In this document: one piece after another, positions 18,463 through 26,080 of the stretch | How the letters are laid out: each line of letters opens with the position of its first letter | How positions within the stretch are numbered: the stretch's first letter is position 1 | From: Solidesulfovibrio carbinolicus | GTDB lineage: Bacteria > Desulfobacterota > Desulfovibrionia > Desulfovibrionales > Desulfovibrionaceae | Length of the DNA stretch: 64,000 nucleotides | Direction: 5' to 3' | Assembly (NCBI RefSeq): GCF_004135975.1 | Contig: NZ_CP026538.1 | Span: 1,488,001 to 1,552,000, forward strand | Notes under the pieces: model-generated | Databases searched by the model: none | What the model saw: only the letters and a program-made list of their open reading frames with translations | What the model was told of the DNA's origin: nothing | Position numbers and translations under genes: made by a program

Positions 18463-18489
18463 CCGTCCAGGGCGTCAAACGACACGTCG

Positions 18490-18517
18490 GGGGACTCCGC
18501 AAGGGGTCCCCTTTTTT
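18490..18517 (+). terminator. Intrinsic terminator after rpoC
   Basis: GGGGACTCC, loop GCAA, GGGGTCCCC (9 pairs with one G-T) followed by six T. A classic rho-independent terminator 28 bases after the rpoC stop, closing the tRNA-tuf-rpoC block. Confidence 0.9.
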
Positions 18518-18872
18518 GTCGTGCCGGGCCAAGGGCTGCGACAAGGGGGCCGTTCCCCTGCGCAGGGACTTTGGCGGCATGGGCGCAAGACGAATCGTCC
18601 GGGATAGCGCGGCGAACCGCTGGGAGCACAAGACCTTTCCTGTTGCGAAACGGGGGCGTTTGGCGCAAATATGGACTGGAAAAGGGACTGTCCGGCAACG
18701 CCGCGCAGTGCTTTTTCGACAGGCGGCAGACGGGAAAGCCGTATGACAAACGGTTGCAGCAATCCAGCGCAGGTCAGCTGTCTGCGTTGGTTGGATGCTC
18801 TGTCGGAGTTCGTTCACTTTTTTGCCATGCTTTGCCCGGTTCGTCGCAGGGGCAAGAATCGGGTTGCCGACC
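18518..18872. other. Gap after rpoC: no gene seen
   Basis: About 355 bases between the rpoC terminator and the chosen histidine kinase start. Open frames here are short and look random. The kinase frame itself is open back to an ATG at 18795, so 26 extra residues are possible, but no ribosome binding site supports that start. Confidence 0.5.
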
Positions 18873-20759
18873 ATGCTGCGCACTTGGATGGGGATATTCC
18901 TGACGTTGCTGACCGTCGTTGCGCTTGGCGTATTGCAGTTCAACGGCATCGTCATCCCCAATCCTGTGCTTTTTTTTGCCCTGTCCATCGTTGTCTCGGC
19001 ATTTCTCGGCGGCTGTCCGGCCGGCTTTTGCAGCGTTGCCATCTCCCTGGCCTATGTGCTTGTGGACTGGTCCCAGCCCGGGGCGCTTTTGCAGTACAGT
19101 CCGGCCAACGTCCAGCGGTTGCTGGTGTTTCTGGCCACCATGCCGCTCCTGGCGCTCCTGGTGTGCCAGCTCCACCGGACCAATCGGGCGCGCCTGACTG
19201 CCCTTATGGCCAGGACAGAAGAACTGGAAGCCAGCCGCAGACGCCTCCAGCGAGCCGAGCTGGTGGCCAGGACCGGCAACTGGGAAGTGGATGTGGCCAC
19301 CGGGGCGCTCTCCACGTCCGAAGGGGCCCGGCGCATCTATGGCCTTGGCGACGGGGAGATGACCCTGGACGAGGCCAAGGACCGCCCCTTGCCCCAACAT
19401 CGCCAGATGCTGGACGCCAGTTGGACCGCCATGATCGAACGCGGCGAGCCTTACGCCGTCGATTTCCAGATATTGCGGCCAACCGACGGGGCGCTGATCG
19501 ACATCCACTCGCGCGCTGCCTACAACGCCGCGTCCGGCACGGTGTTCGGCATCATCCAGGACGTCACCGCCGCCAAGCAGGTGGAAGCGGCGCTTATCGC
19601 CGCCCGTCGCCGAGCCGACGAAGCCAACGCGGCCAAGAGCCGGTTTTTGGCCACCATGAGCCATGAGGTGCGCACGCCCCTCAACGGTGTGCTTGGCATG
19701 TTGCAGGTGCTGGAAGAGGCCGAACTCTCTCCCCAGGACCGCGCCTGCCTGCAAGCCGCCCTGGCTTCGGCCCGCCATCTCGGCGCGCTGGTCTCGGACA
19801 TCCTGGATATTTCCCGCATCGAGTCCGGCCGCCTGGAAACGGTCTTCGAACCGTTTTCGCTGCCGGCCGTGGTCGAGGAGACCTGCGCCCCCCTGGCCGC
19901 CCTGGCCCGGGGCAAGGGGCTGAATTGGAGCCTCTGGCTCGACGAGACGTTGCCGGAGCAGGTGATTGGCGATTCCCAGAAGCTGCGCCGGGTGCTCAAC
20001 AACGTCATCGGCAACGCCGTCAAGTTTACGGCCCGTGGAGGGGTGCGCCTGTCGTGTCGGCTGGTTCGCGTCCGGGCGGGGCGGGCCATGGTGCGTTGTC
20101 TGGTCGCTGACGACGGACCAGGCGTGTCCGAAGGGTTTTTGCCGCGCCTGTGCACGGTCTTTTCCCAAGAGAAAAGCCGGAACGTGCCGGAACTGCCCGG
20201 CGTCGGCCTGGGATTGTCCATTGTCCGGGAATTGATGCGCCTTGTGGGCGGCGAGGTGATCATCGACAGCCGGGCGGGGGAGGGGACCGACGTCTATTTG
20301 ACCTTCGAATACCTGCTGGCCGCCGCCTGTCCGCTGCCGTACCGGAATGCCGCAGCGGCTGCCCCGACCGGACTGCGGGTGCTGGTGGCCGAGGACGACG
20401 CCATAAGCCGTCTGGCCTGTCGCCAGTTGCTGCGGCGTCTGGGCCATGTCGTCACGGACGTGGCCAACGGCGCGTTGGCCCTGGCCGCCCTGGCCGAGGC
20501 GGATTTCGATTTGGTGGTCATGGATCTGCAAATGCCGGAGATGGACGGCCTGACGGCCATCCGGGCCATTCGCGGGGAGGCCCGCTATAAGGCCAAGGCC
20601 GGCGTTCCCATCGTGGCCATGACAGCCTGCGCCTTCACCGAGGACCGGGACAGCTGTCTGGCCGCCGGAGCCGACGTCTACCTGTCCAAGCCGGTGGAAA
20701 AGGCCGCCCTTGCCCATGCCATCGAAGCGGCCCTGGCCGCGGGGCGGGGCAGGGCATAG
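18873..20759 (+). CDS. Membrane hybrid histidine kinase (PAS, HisKA, HATPase, receiver)
   Basis: A sensor kinase that autophosphorylates and passes the phosphate to its own receiver domain. The 628-residue product has about four hydrophobic segments in the first 120 residues, then a PAS domain with its C-cap (VFGIIQDVTAAKQ). The HisKA box FLATMSHEVRTPLNG has phosphoryl-accepting His264. ATP-binding motifs follow (NVIGNAVKFT, DDGPGV, GVGLGLSIVRELM). The C-terminal receiver has the acceptor Asp551 in VVMDLQMPEMDG and the conserved Lys in YLSKPVEK. No response-regulator gene is adjacent, so the output partner is elsewhere. The ATG at 18873 is chosen because the hydrophobic domain starts there; 18795 is an alternative. 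Confidence 0.88.
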   Translation: MLRTWMGIFLTLLTVVALGVLQFNGIVIPNPVLFFALSIVVSAFLGGCPAGFCSVAISLAYVLVDWSQPGALLQYSPANVQRLLVFLATMPLLALLVCQLHRTNRARLTALMARTEELEASRRRLQRAELVARTGNWEVDVATGALSTSEGARRIYGLGDGEMTLDEAKDRPLPQHRQMLDASWTAMIERGEPYAVDFQILRPTDGALIDIHSRAAYNAASGTVFGIIQDVTAAKQVEAALIAARRRADEANAAKSRFLATMSHEVRTPLNGVLGMLQVLEEAELSPQDRACLQAALASARHLGALVSDILDISRIESGRLETVFEPFSLPAVVEETCAPLAALARGKGLNWSLWLDETLPEQVIGDSQKLRRVLNNVIGNAVKFTARGGVRLSCRLVRVRAGRAMVRCLVADDGPGVSEGFLPRLCTVFSQEKSRNVPELPGVGLGLSIVRELMRLVGGEVIIDSRAGEGTDVYLTFEYLLAAACPLPYRNAAAAAPTGLRVLVAEDDAISRLACRQLLRRLGHVVTDVANGALALAALAEADFDLVVMDLQMPEMDGLTAIRAIRGEARYKAKAGVPIVAMTACAFTEDRDSCLAAGADVYLSKPVEKAALAHAIEAALAAGRGRA

Positions 20760-20836
20760 GCCCTGTTGTCACGAGCCTGGCCGGCTTGTCAGGGACGCCG
20801 TTTCGCGGCATGGCAGAGGCGAGGGAGGACGTGCCC

Positions 20837-21103
20837 ATGGCTGGAGGTTGGACAGCGGACGGCGCGGTGCAGGACCAGATCGCCCATTCCGTGGAGGACG
20901 AGGCGGCCCGGGCGCGTGGCCGGCTGCCGCGCGGCGAGGGCCTGCTTGTCTGCGAGGTTTGCGGCGAGGACATCCCCGAGGCCCGGAGAAAGGCCCTGCC
21001 CGGGGTGCGGCTGTGCGTGGCCTGCCAGGAGGAACGCGACGCCGACGAGGGCGCGGCCAGCCTCTACAACCGGCGCGGCAACAAGGACAGCCAGCTGCGC
21101 TGA
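20837..21103 (+). CDS. DksA/TraR-type C4 zinc-finger protein (YbiI-like)
   Basis: An 88-residue member of the small DksA/TraR family that binds RNA polymerase or other partners through a zinc finger. The finger is CEVCGEDIPEARRKALPGVR followed by CVACQ, i.e. CxxC-x17-CxxC. The N-terminal part (MAGGWTADGAVQDQIAHSVE) matches the YbiI subgroup, which lacks the long coiled coil of DksA. The ATG at 20837 has GGGAGGAC before it; the longer frame from 20786 is unlikely. It follows the kinase by 77 bases on the same strand. Confidence 0.85.
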   Translation: MAGGWTADGAVQDQIAHSVEDEAARARGRLPRGEGLLVCEVCGEDIPEARRKALPGVRLCVACQEERDADEGAASLYNRRGNKDSQLR

Positions 21104-21180
21104 CGCCCCGAGCCCTCTTGGACTTCTCGGCCGACAGAGAGCCATCCCACGCCGAAACCCCCTTAAACCTTTCTCCATCT

Positions 21181-21220
21181 GGGGGGTCTGGGGGCCTCAG
21201 GCCCCCAGCCGCCGGAGGCA
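21181..21220 (-). repeat. Dispersed intergenic palindromic repeat, copy 2
   Basis: The 40-base unit in reverse orientation, with stem CTGGGGGCC, loop TGA, GGCCCCCAG. The outer C-G pair of other copies is T-A here on both arms, a compensating change. It lies 17 bases beyond the stop of the flagellin-like gene. Confidence 0.85.
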
Positions 21221-21237
21221 TCCCTTCCGTTTTCTCC

Positions 21238-22053
21238 CTAACTCGACGTATCAAGCAGCGAGCCGGTGTCGCGAAGCAGCAGATTGAGCAGGATGTCTTC
21301 AACGGAGTTGGTGGGCTGTTGGCGTCGCGCTTCCACGGCCTGTTCCAGCAGTTCCGACTGGCCCTTGAGGTTTTCGGCCTGATATTCCAGCCCGCTTTGG
21401 CGGTTGGTGTAGATGTCGTTGATGATGGTGGTGCTGCCGAGCTTGTCCGTCACCCGGGCGAGTTCCGTGGCCCTGTCGGTGGAGTTGTTCAGGTTGGCGC
21501 TGGTGAGCTCGGTGAAATTGAGCGCGTTGAAATCCTGGAAATTGAGGTTGAAGCCGCCGTTTTTGTAGGCCTGGATATAGACGTTGCCGTTGGCGTCGAT
21601 CTGGTCCGTGTCCCACTTCGTGCCGTCAAGCAGCGAGATGCCGTTGTATTCCGTCTGCGGGATGAGGCTTAAGATTTCGCTGCGCAGGGAATCGTAGGTG
21701 CTCGTCTGGGCGGCCGTCGGCGTGGTGCTGATGGATTCGATGATGGCCTTCATCTCCTCCAGATTGCTCTTGATGGTGGCCACGCTCTCGTTGGCGATGC
21801 CGACCATGGCGGCCGCTTCCGAGACGTTGGCGGAATTTTGCAGCGTGGTGCGCACGTCGGCCCGAAGCGTGCCGGTGATGGCCTCGTCAAAGGGGTTGGT
21901 GCGCGGCACGACGTTGCGCGGTGCGAGCATCATGTCGCGCAGGCTTTGCCCAACCGGTCCCGACTGGAACAGGAAGTTGCTCAACAGGCTTTGCTGCATC
22001 AGCTGCATCGAGGTGTCGATGAGCAGGCTGCGTTCGTAATCGCTCAGCGCCAT
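21238..22053 (-). CDS. Atypical flagellin-like protein
   Basis: The 271-residue product has the flagellin D0/D1-type heptad pattern (SNVEEAAAMVGIANESVATI-like helix) and the hallmark turn TEYNGISLLDGTKW near 135-150, as in flagellin TEFNGxxLLDG. It lacks the usual N-terminal MxxxINTN...LSSGLRIN start. Its C terminus (EAVEARRQQPTNSVEDILLN) does not match the normal flagellin D0 helix. It may be a filament-associated or flagellin-derived secreted protein rather than the main filament subunit. No flagellar gene is nearby. A sigma-28-like promoter lies upstream. Confidence 0.65.
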   Translation of the reverse strand: MALSDYERSLLIDTSMQLMQQSLLSNFLFQSGPVGQSLRDMMLAPRNVVPRTNPFDEAITGTLRADVRTTLQNSANVSEAAAMVGIANESVATIKSNLEEMKAIIESISTTPTAAQTSTYDSLRSEILSLIPQTEYNGISLLDGTKWDTDQIDANGNVYIQAYKNGGFNLNFQDFNALNFTELTSANLNNSTDRATELARVTDKLGSTTIINDIYTNRQSGLEYQAENLKGQSELLEQAVEARRQQPTNSVEDILLNLLLRDTGSLLDTSS

Positions 22054-22364
22054 GGCCGTCCGCCCCGTTAAAATATCCCTTTACGTTGTCATCGGCCGCA
22101 ACCGGGGGGGACTTTAGGCGTCATCAGGAAATTCCCGGCCAGGGGCGGGAATGTGGAGAGGGGCGATGTCGGGTGACCGGGCAGGGGCCGCGACGGGGGG
22201 GAGGGCCGGCAAAAACCGTCTGGCCCTGGCCGCGAGGCGCGCAAGCGTCTGGGAAACGGCCCCGCCGTCGCCGATGGCGCCAGCCGGGCCGGCACGTCGA
22301 TGGTTGTCGACGGCCGGCCCCGGACAGCTGCGGCACGGCGACGTCGTCGGAAGCGGCCGATGCC
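22054..22364. other. Gap between flagellin-like gene and nadE
   Basis: About 310 bases. The part next to the flagellin-like gene holds the sigma-28-like promoter. The rest is GC-rich and I see no gene or clear terminator in it; it is the 3' side of nadE. Confidence 0.4.
22089..22116 (-). promoter_or_regulatory. Possible sigma-28 (FliA) promoter for the flagellin-like gene
   Basis: On the minus strand, TAAAGTCC is followed after 12 bases by GCCGATGA, about 36 bases before the start codon. The sigma-28 consensus is TAAAGTTT, 11 bases, GCCGATAA, so this has good boxes with one extra base of spacing. A downstream flagellin-like gene supports it. Confidence 0.5.
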
Positions 22365-24116
22365 TTACGAGGTTGGGCAGGGACCGCGATCCGGGGAATA
22401 GCGGTTGACGATGGGCAGCCGCCAGTCCTTGCCGAAGGCCCGGGAGGTGATCTTGGGGCCGGGCGGGCTTTGGCGGCGCTTGTATTCGTTGCGGTCCACC
22501 AGCCGCGTCACCCGGTCCACCACGGCCGGGTCCAGGCCGCGCTCCAGCATGGCCGCCGGGGACAGCCCCAGTTCCACATAGGCCCGCAAGGCCGGGTCCA
22601 GCACGTCGTATTCGGGCAGGGAATCGGAATCCTTCTGGTTGGGCCGCAGCTCGGCCGTGGGCGGCTTGACCAGCACCCGCTCGGGGATGACGTCGAGGCC
22701 GGCTTGTTCGTTTCGCCAGCGCGACAGGGCGTAGACCAGGGTCTTGGGCACGTCCTTTATCACGGCGTAGCCGCCGGCCGTGTCGCCGTAGAGGGTGGAA
22801 TAGCCCACGCCCACCTCGGACTTGTTGCCCGTGGTCAGCACCAGCCGGCCGAACTTGTTGGACAGGGCCATGAGCAGCGTGCCGCGAACGCGCGGCTGGA
22901 GGTTTTCCTCGGTGACGTCAAAGGGCCGGTCGCCGAAGATGGGGCCAAGGGCGTCGAGGAAGGCCTGGAAGATCGGCTCGATGACCACGGTCTTGAGCTC
23001 AATGCCCAGGCGCTCGGCCAGGGCCTTCGCGTCTTCCAGGCTGTCGTCTGAGGAAAACCGGGTGGGCATGGCCACCCCCAGCACGTTTTCCGGCCCCAGG
23101 GCGTCGGCGGCGACGGCGGCTGTCAGCGACGAGTCGATGCCGCCGGAAAGGCCCAGGGCCACGCCGCAAAAGCCGGATTTGCGAACATAATCCCGGGTGG
23201 CCGTGACCAGGGCGCGGTAGACTTCGGCCACCGGTTCCAGGGGCGCGGCCATGGTGGCCTGGGCCAGGGCCGGCCGGGCCGGCGAGGCCAGGGGAGAAAG
23301 GGCCGTGCGGACCGGGCGGCAGGCCGGGGCCGGCTCCCATTTGCGGCAGCGCGGGTCAAGCAAGCGCTGGCGGGTGGGCAGATCGACGTCAAGATCGCAC
23401 CAGACCATGTCCTCGTCGAATTGCCGCCCCCGGGCCAGGAGGGAACCGTCCGGGGCGAAGACCAGACTGTGGCCGTCGAAGACCAGCTCGTCCTGGCCGC
23501 CGACCAGATTGGCGTAGGCCACAAAGGCCCCGTTGTCCGCCGCTCGGGTGGCCAGCATCCGCTCCCGGGACGTCCCCTTGCCCATGTGGTAGGGCGAGGC
23601 GGAAATGTTGATGAGTAGCCGCGCCCCGCCGTGCTTGGCCTGCTCGGTGGGCGGCCCGTCGGGGTACCAGATGTCCTCGCACACGGACACGCCGAAAGTG
23701 AGCCCCCCCCGGTCGAAGACCGTGGTCCCCTGGCCGGCGGCGAAATAGCGGTTCTCGTCGAACACGCCGTAATTGGGCAAAAACCGTTTGGCCACGAGGC
23801 CGGCCACAGCCCCGTCATGGGCGATAATGGCGGCGTTTACGAGGTCGCCCTCAAACCAGGGGCAGCCGAAGATCGCCGTCAGCCCCTGGCTCTCCCGGGC
23901 GATGTCCCTGGCGGCGGCCATGCAGGCGGCCACGAAATCGGGCTTGAGCAGCAGATCCTCGGGCGGATAGCCGGCCACGACCATTTCCGGGAATACGACG
24001 ATGTCGGCTCCGCCGTTCCGGGCCGCGTGCAGGCGGGAGACGACGGCGGCGGCGTTGGCGGCCACGTCGCCGACGGTGGGATTGAGCTGGCAAAGGGCCA
24101 GGCGAAGGGCGGGCAT
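22365..24116 (-). CDS. nadE: Glutamine-hydrolysing NAD+ synthetase
   Basis: NadE makes NAD+ from deamido-NAD+, ATP and glutamine-derived ammonia, the last step of NAD synthesis. The 583-residue product joins an N-terminal nitrilase-type amidase with a C-terminal synthetase. The amidase triad is visible as Glu44 in VFPEMVVAGY, a Lys in VAKRFLPNYGVFDENRYF and a Cys in SVCEDIWYP. The synthetase has the ATP-binding LGLSGGIDSSL, the TGNKSEVGVGYSTLYGD segment and the C-terminal EYKRRQSPPGPKIT. Length and domain order are normal for the glutamine-dependent type. The gene stands alone on the minus strand. Confidence 0.96.
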   Translation of the reverse strand: MPALRLALCQLNPTVGDVAANAAAVVSRLHAARNGGADIVVFPEMVVAGYPPEDLLLKPDFVAACMAAARDIARESQGLTAIFGCPWFEGDLVNAAIIAHDGAVAGLVAKRFLPNYGVFDENRYFAAGQGTTVFDRGGLTFGVSVCEDIWYPDGPPTEQAKHGGARLLINISASPYHMGKGTSRERMLATRAADNGAFVAYANLVGGQDELVFDGHSLVFAPDGSLLARGRQFDEDMVWCDLDVDLPTRQRLLDPRCRKWEPAPACRPVRTALSPLASPARPALAQATMAAPLEPVAEVYRALVTATRDYVRKSGFCGVALGLSGGIDSSLTAAVAADALGPENVLGVAMPTRFSSDDSLEDAKALAERLGIELKTVVIEPIFQAFLDALGPIFGDRPFDVTEENLQPRVRGTLLMALSNKFGRLVLTTGNKSEVGVGYSTLYGDTAGGYAVIKDVPKTLVYALSRWRNEQAGLDVIPERVLVKPPTAELRPNQKDSDSLPEYDVLDPALRAYVELGLSPAAMLERGLDPAVVDRVTRLVDRNEYKRRQSPPGPKITSRAFGKDWRLPIVNRYSPDRGPCPTS

Positions 24117-24359
24117 GGCGGCCTCCTTAGGCGGTCAGGTTCCGGGAATCTCTAGCTCTTCTTGCACCTGCCGGCAACCGTGGCGGGACAGGGGAGGGCG
24201 ATCAGAGCGGCATTAGCCCTTGCCGTCGTTCTTCCTGCCGCGTATGTCTGAAACCATGCATAATCCTGAATTGTTCTTCGCCGGCGAAGAGGGCGTTTTC
24301 GATGCGGCTGGCTGCAGCCGTCGAACCATGGCCAGGGGCCGCCGGGGCGGAGGTGTTGC

Positions 24360-25811
24360 TTGAAGGGTTTTCGCGCCCCAGGGGTCGTACGCCCCGGCGT
24401 GGCGCGTCGCCCGGTTTGGTTGCAGCCGGGAGGCGGCCTCCTGGCGTTGGTCTTTCTGACGTGTCTGGCCTGCCTGGCCGGCCCGGCCCGGGCCGAACTG
24501 GCGGACTTCACGCCCGAAGAGCGGGCCTATGTCCGCGACCTCGGGCCGGTGACGGTCTGCGTGGACCCGGACTGGCCGCCTTTCGAGCGTTTAAATGCCC
24601 GGGGGCAGTACGAGGGCGTGGGGGCCGACCTGTTTCGGCTGGCGGCCGAGGTGGCCGGGCTGCGTTACCGCATCGTGCCCACGGCTGATTGGGACGAGTC
24701 CGTGGCCGCCTCCAAGGACGGCCGCTGCCGGCTTTTGGCTTTTCTCAACCAGACCCCGGCCCGGGATGAGTGGCTTTTATTCACCCCGCCGCTTTTCACC
24801 GACGCCAATGTCTTCATCACCCGGGAGGAACATTTCTTCATCGCCGATCCGGCCGAGCTGACCGGAGAAACCATCGTCTTTCCCTCCGGCACCTCCATGG
24901 AGGAGCGGGTGCGCCGGGACTATCCCAACCTGCGCGTATTAAACAGCGCCTCGGAGCGCGAGGCCCTGGACATGGTGTCCGAGCGCAAGGCCGACATGAC
25001 CCTGCGTTCCCTGGTGGTGGCCGCCTACACCATCAAAAAGGAAGGGCTTTTCAACCTCAAGATCGCCGGCAAGCTGCCGGGCTACGACAATGCCCTGCGC
25101 ATCGGCGTGTCCAAGGACATGCCCCAGTTGCGCGATATCCTCAGCAAGGCCGTGCGCACCATCACCCCGGCCGAACGCGAGGAGATCGTCAACCGCCACG
25201 TGTCCATCAACGTCGAGACCGTGACCGATTACGGGCTTGTCGGCCGCATCGCGGCGGGCTTTGCCCTCATCGTGGCCATCGTCGTGGCCTGGAACCTGCG
25301 CATCAACAAGCTTTACGCCGAGCTGGAGCGCCGTTCCCGCACCGATCCGCTCACCGGTCTGGCCAACCGCACCCATCTCGACGCCGTGCTGCGCCAGGAG
25401 GCCGACCGGGCCGAGCGCTACAACCGGCCCTTTGCCGTCATCCTGTTCGACGTGGACCTCTTCAAGGCCGTCAACGACGCCCACGGCCATCTGGTCGGGG
25501 ACAAGGTGCTCAAAACCCTGGCCAAAGCGGCCCAGGCGACGGTGCGGGCCAGCGACATGGTGGGCCGCTGGGGCGGCGAGGAATTTCTTGTCCTGTGCCC
25601 GGAAACCGACGCCGCCTCGGCCCTGGTCCTGGCCGAGCGCCTGCGCCTGGCCGTGCGGGGAGAACCCTTCGAGACCGGCTCAGTTCAGACTGTGAGCCTG
25701 GGCGTGGCCGCCTTTGCCCCGGGCGACTCCGTGGACAGCCTGCTGATCCGGGCCGATGACGCCCTGTACCGGGCCAAAAACGCCGGCCGCGACCGGGCCA
25801 TGGCCGCCTGA
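24360..25811 (+). CDS. Diguanylate cyclase with periplasmic amino-acid-binding-type sensor domain
   Basis: Makes cyclic di-GMP from GTP. The 483-residue product has an N-terminal signal or anchor (LLALVFLTCLACLAGPARA) and a periplasmic SBP_bac_3-type domain (VCVDPDWPPFERLNARGQYEGVGADL). A membrane segment follows near 290-310 (IAAGFALIVAIVVAWNL), then a cytoplasmic GGDEF domain. The active loop is GGEEF at 405-409, with an RxxD product-inhibition site (RASD) five residues before it, so it should be active and self-limited. The start is a TTG with GGAGG six bases upstream. The binding domain is related to amino-acid transporter receptors, two of which are encoded later in this window; the ligand is unknown. 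Confidence 0.88.
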   Translation: MKGFRAPGVVRPGVARRPVWLQPGGGLLALVFLTCLACLAGPARAELADFTPEERAYVRDLGPVTVCVDPDWPPFERLNARGQYEGVGADLFRLAAEVAGLRYRIVPTADWDESVAASKDGRCRLLAFLNQTPARDEWLLFTPPLFTDANVFITREEHFFIADPAELTGETIVFPSGTSMEERVRRDYPNLRVLNSASEREALDMVSERKADMTLRSLVVAAYTIKKEGLFNLKIAGKLPGYDNALRIGVSKDMPQLRDILSKAVRTITPAEREEIVNRHVSINVETVTDYGLVGRIAAGFALIVAIVVAWNLRINKLYAELERRSRTDPLTGLANRTHLDAVLRQEADRAERYNRPFAVILFDVDLFKAVNDAHGHLVGDKVLKTLAKAAQATVRASDMVGRWGGEEFLVLCPETDAASALVLAERLRLAVRGEPFETGSVQTVSLGVAAFAPGDSVDSLLIRADDALYRAKNAGRDRAMAA

Positions 25812-26080
25812 GCGCCAGCCGCCTCTGGCATTATCCTGCCTCCTGCTGCCCGTCTGCTTGCCGCGCAGGCCGGGGCTGCTCAAGGCCGCCGCGAGTGAGT
25901 CTTGTGCGCCGCCTTCGCCGTTGTCGTCGGCCCGCCCCCCTTGGTGGCGACGCAAAACCGTGCTACGCTGGCGGGAATCCCGGACCAGCCCGCGTTTGTC
26001 CTGAGCCATGACGCGGCCGGACCGGCGGCGCGTTTGGGCGGACGACGAGCGGCGGCAACGGCAACCGGGCGGGGTGGCGG

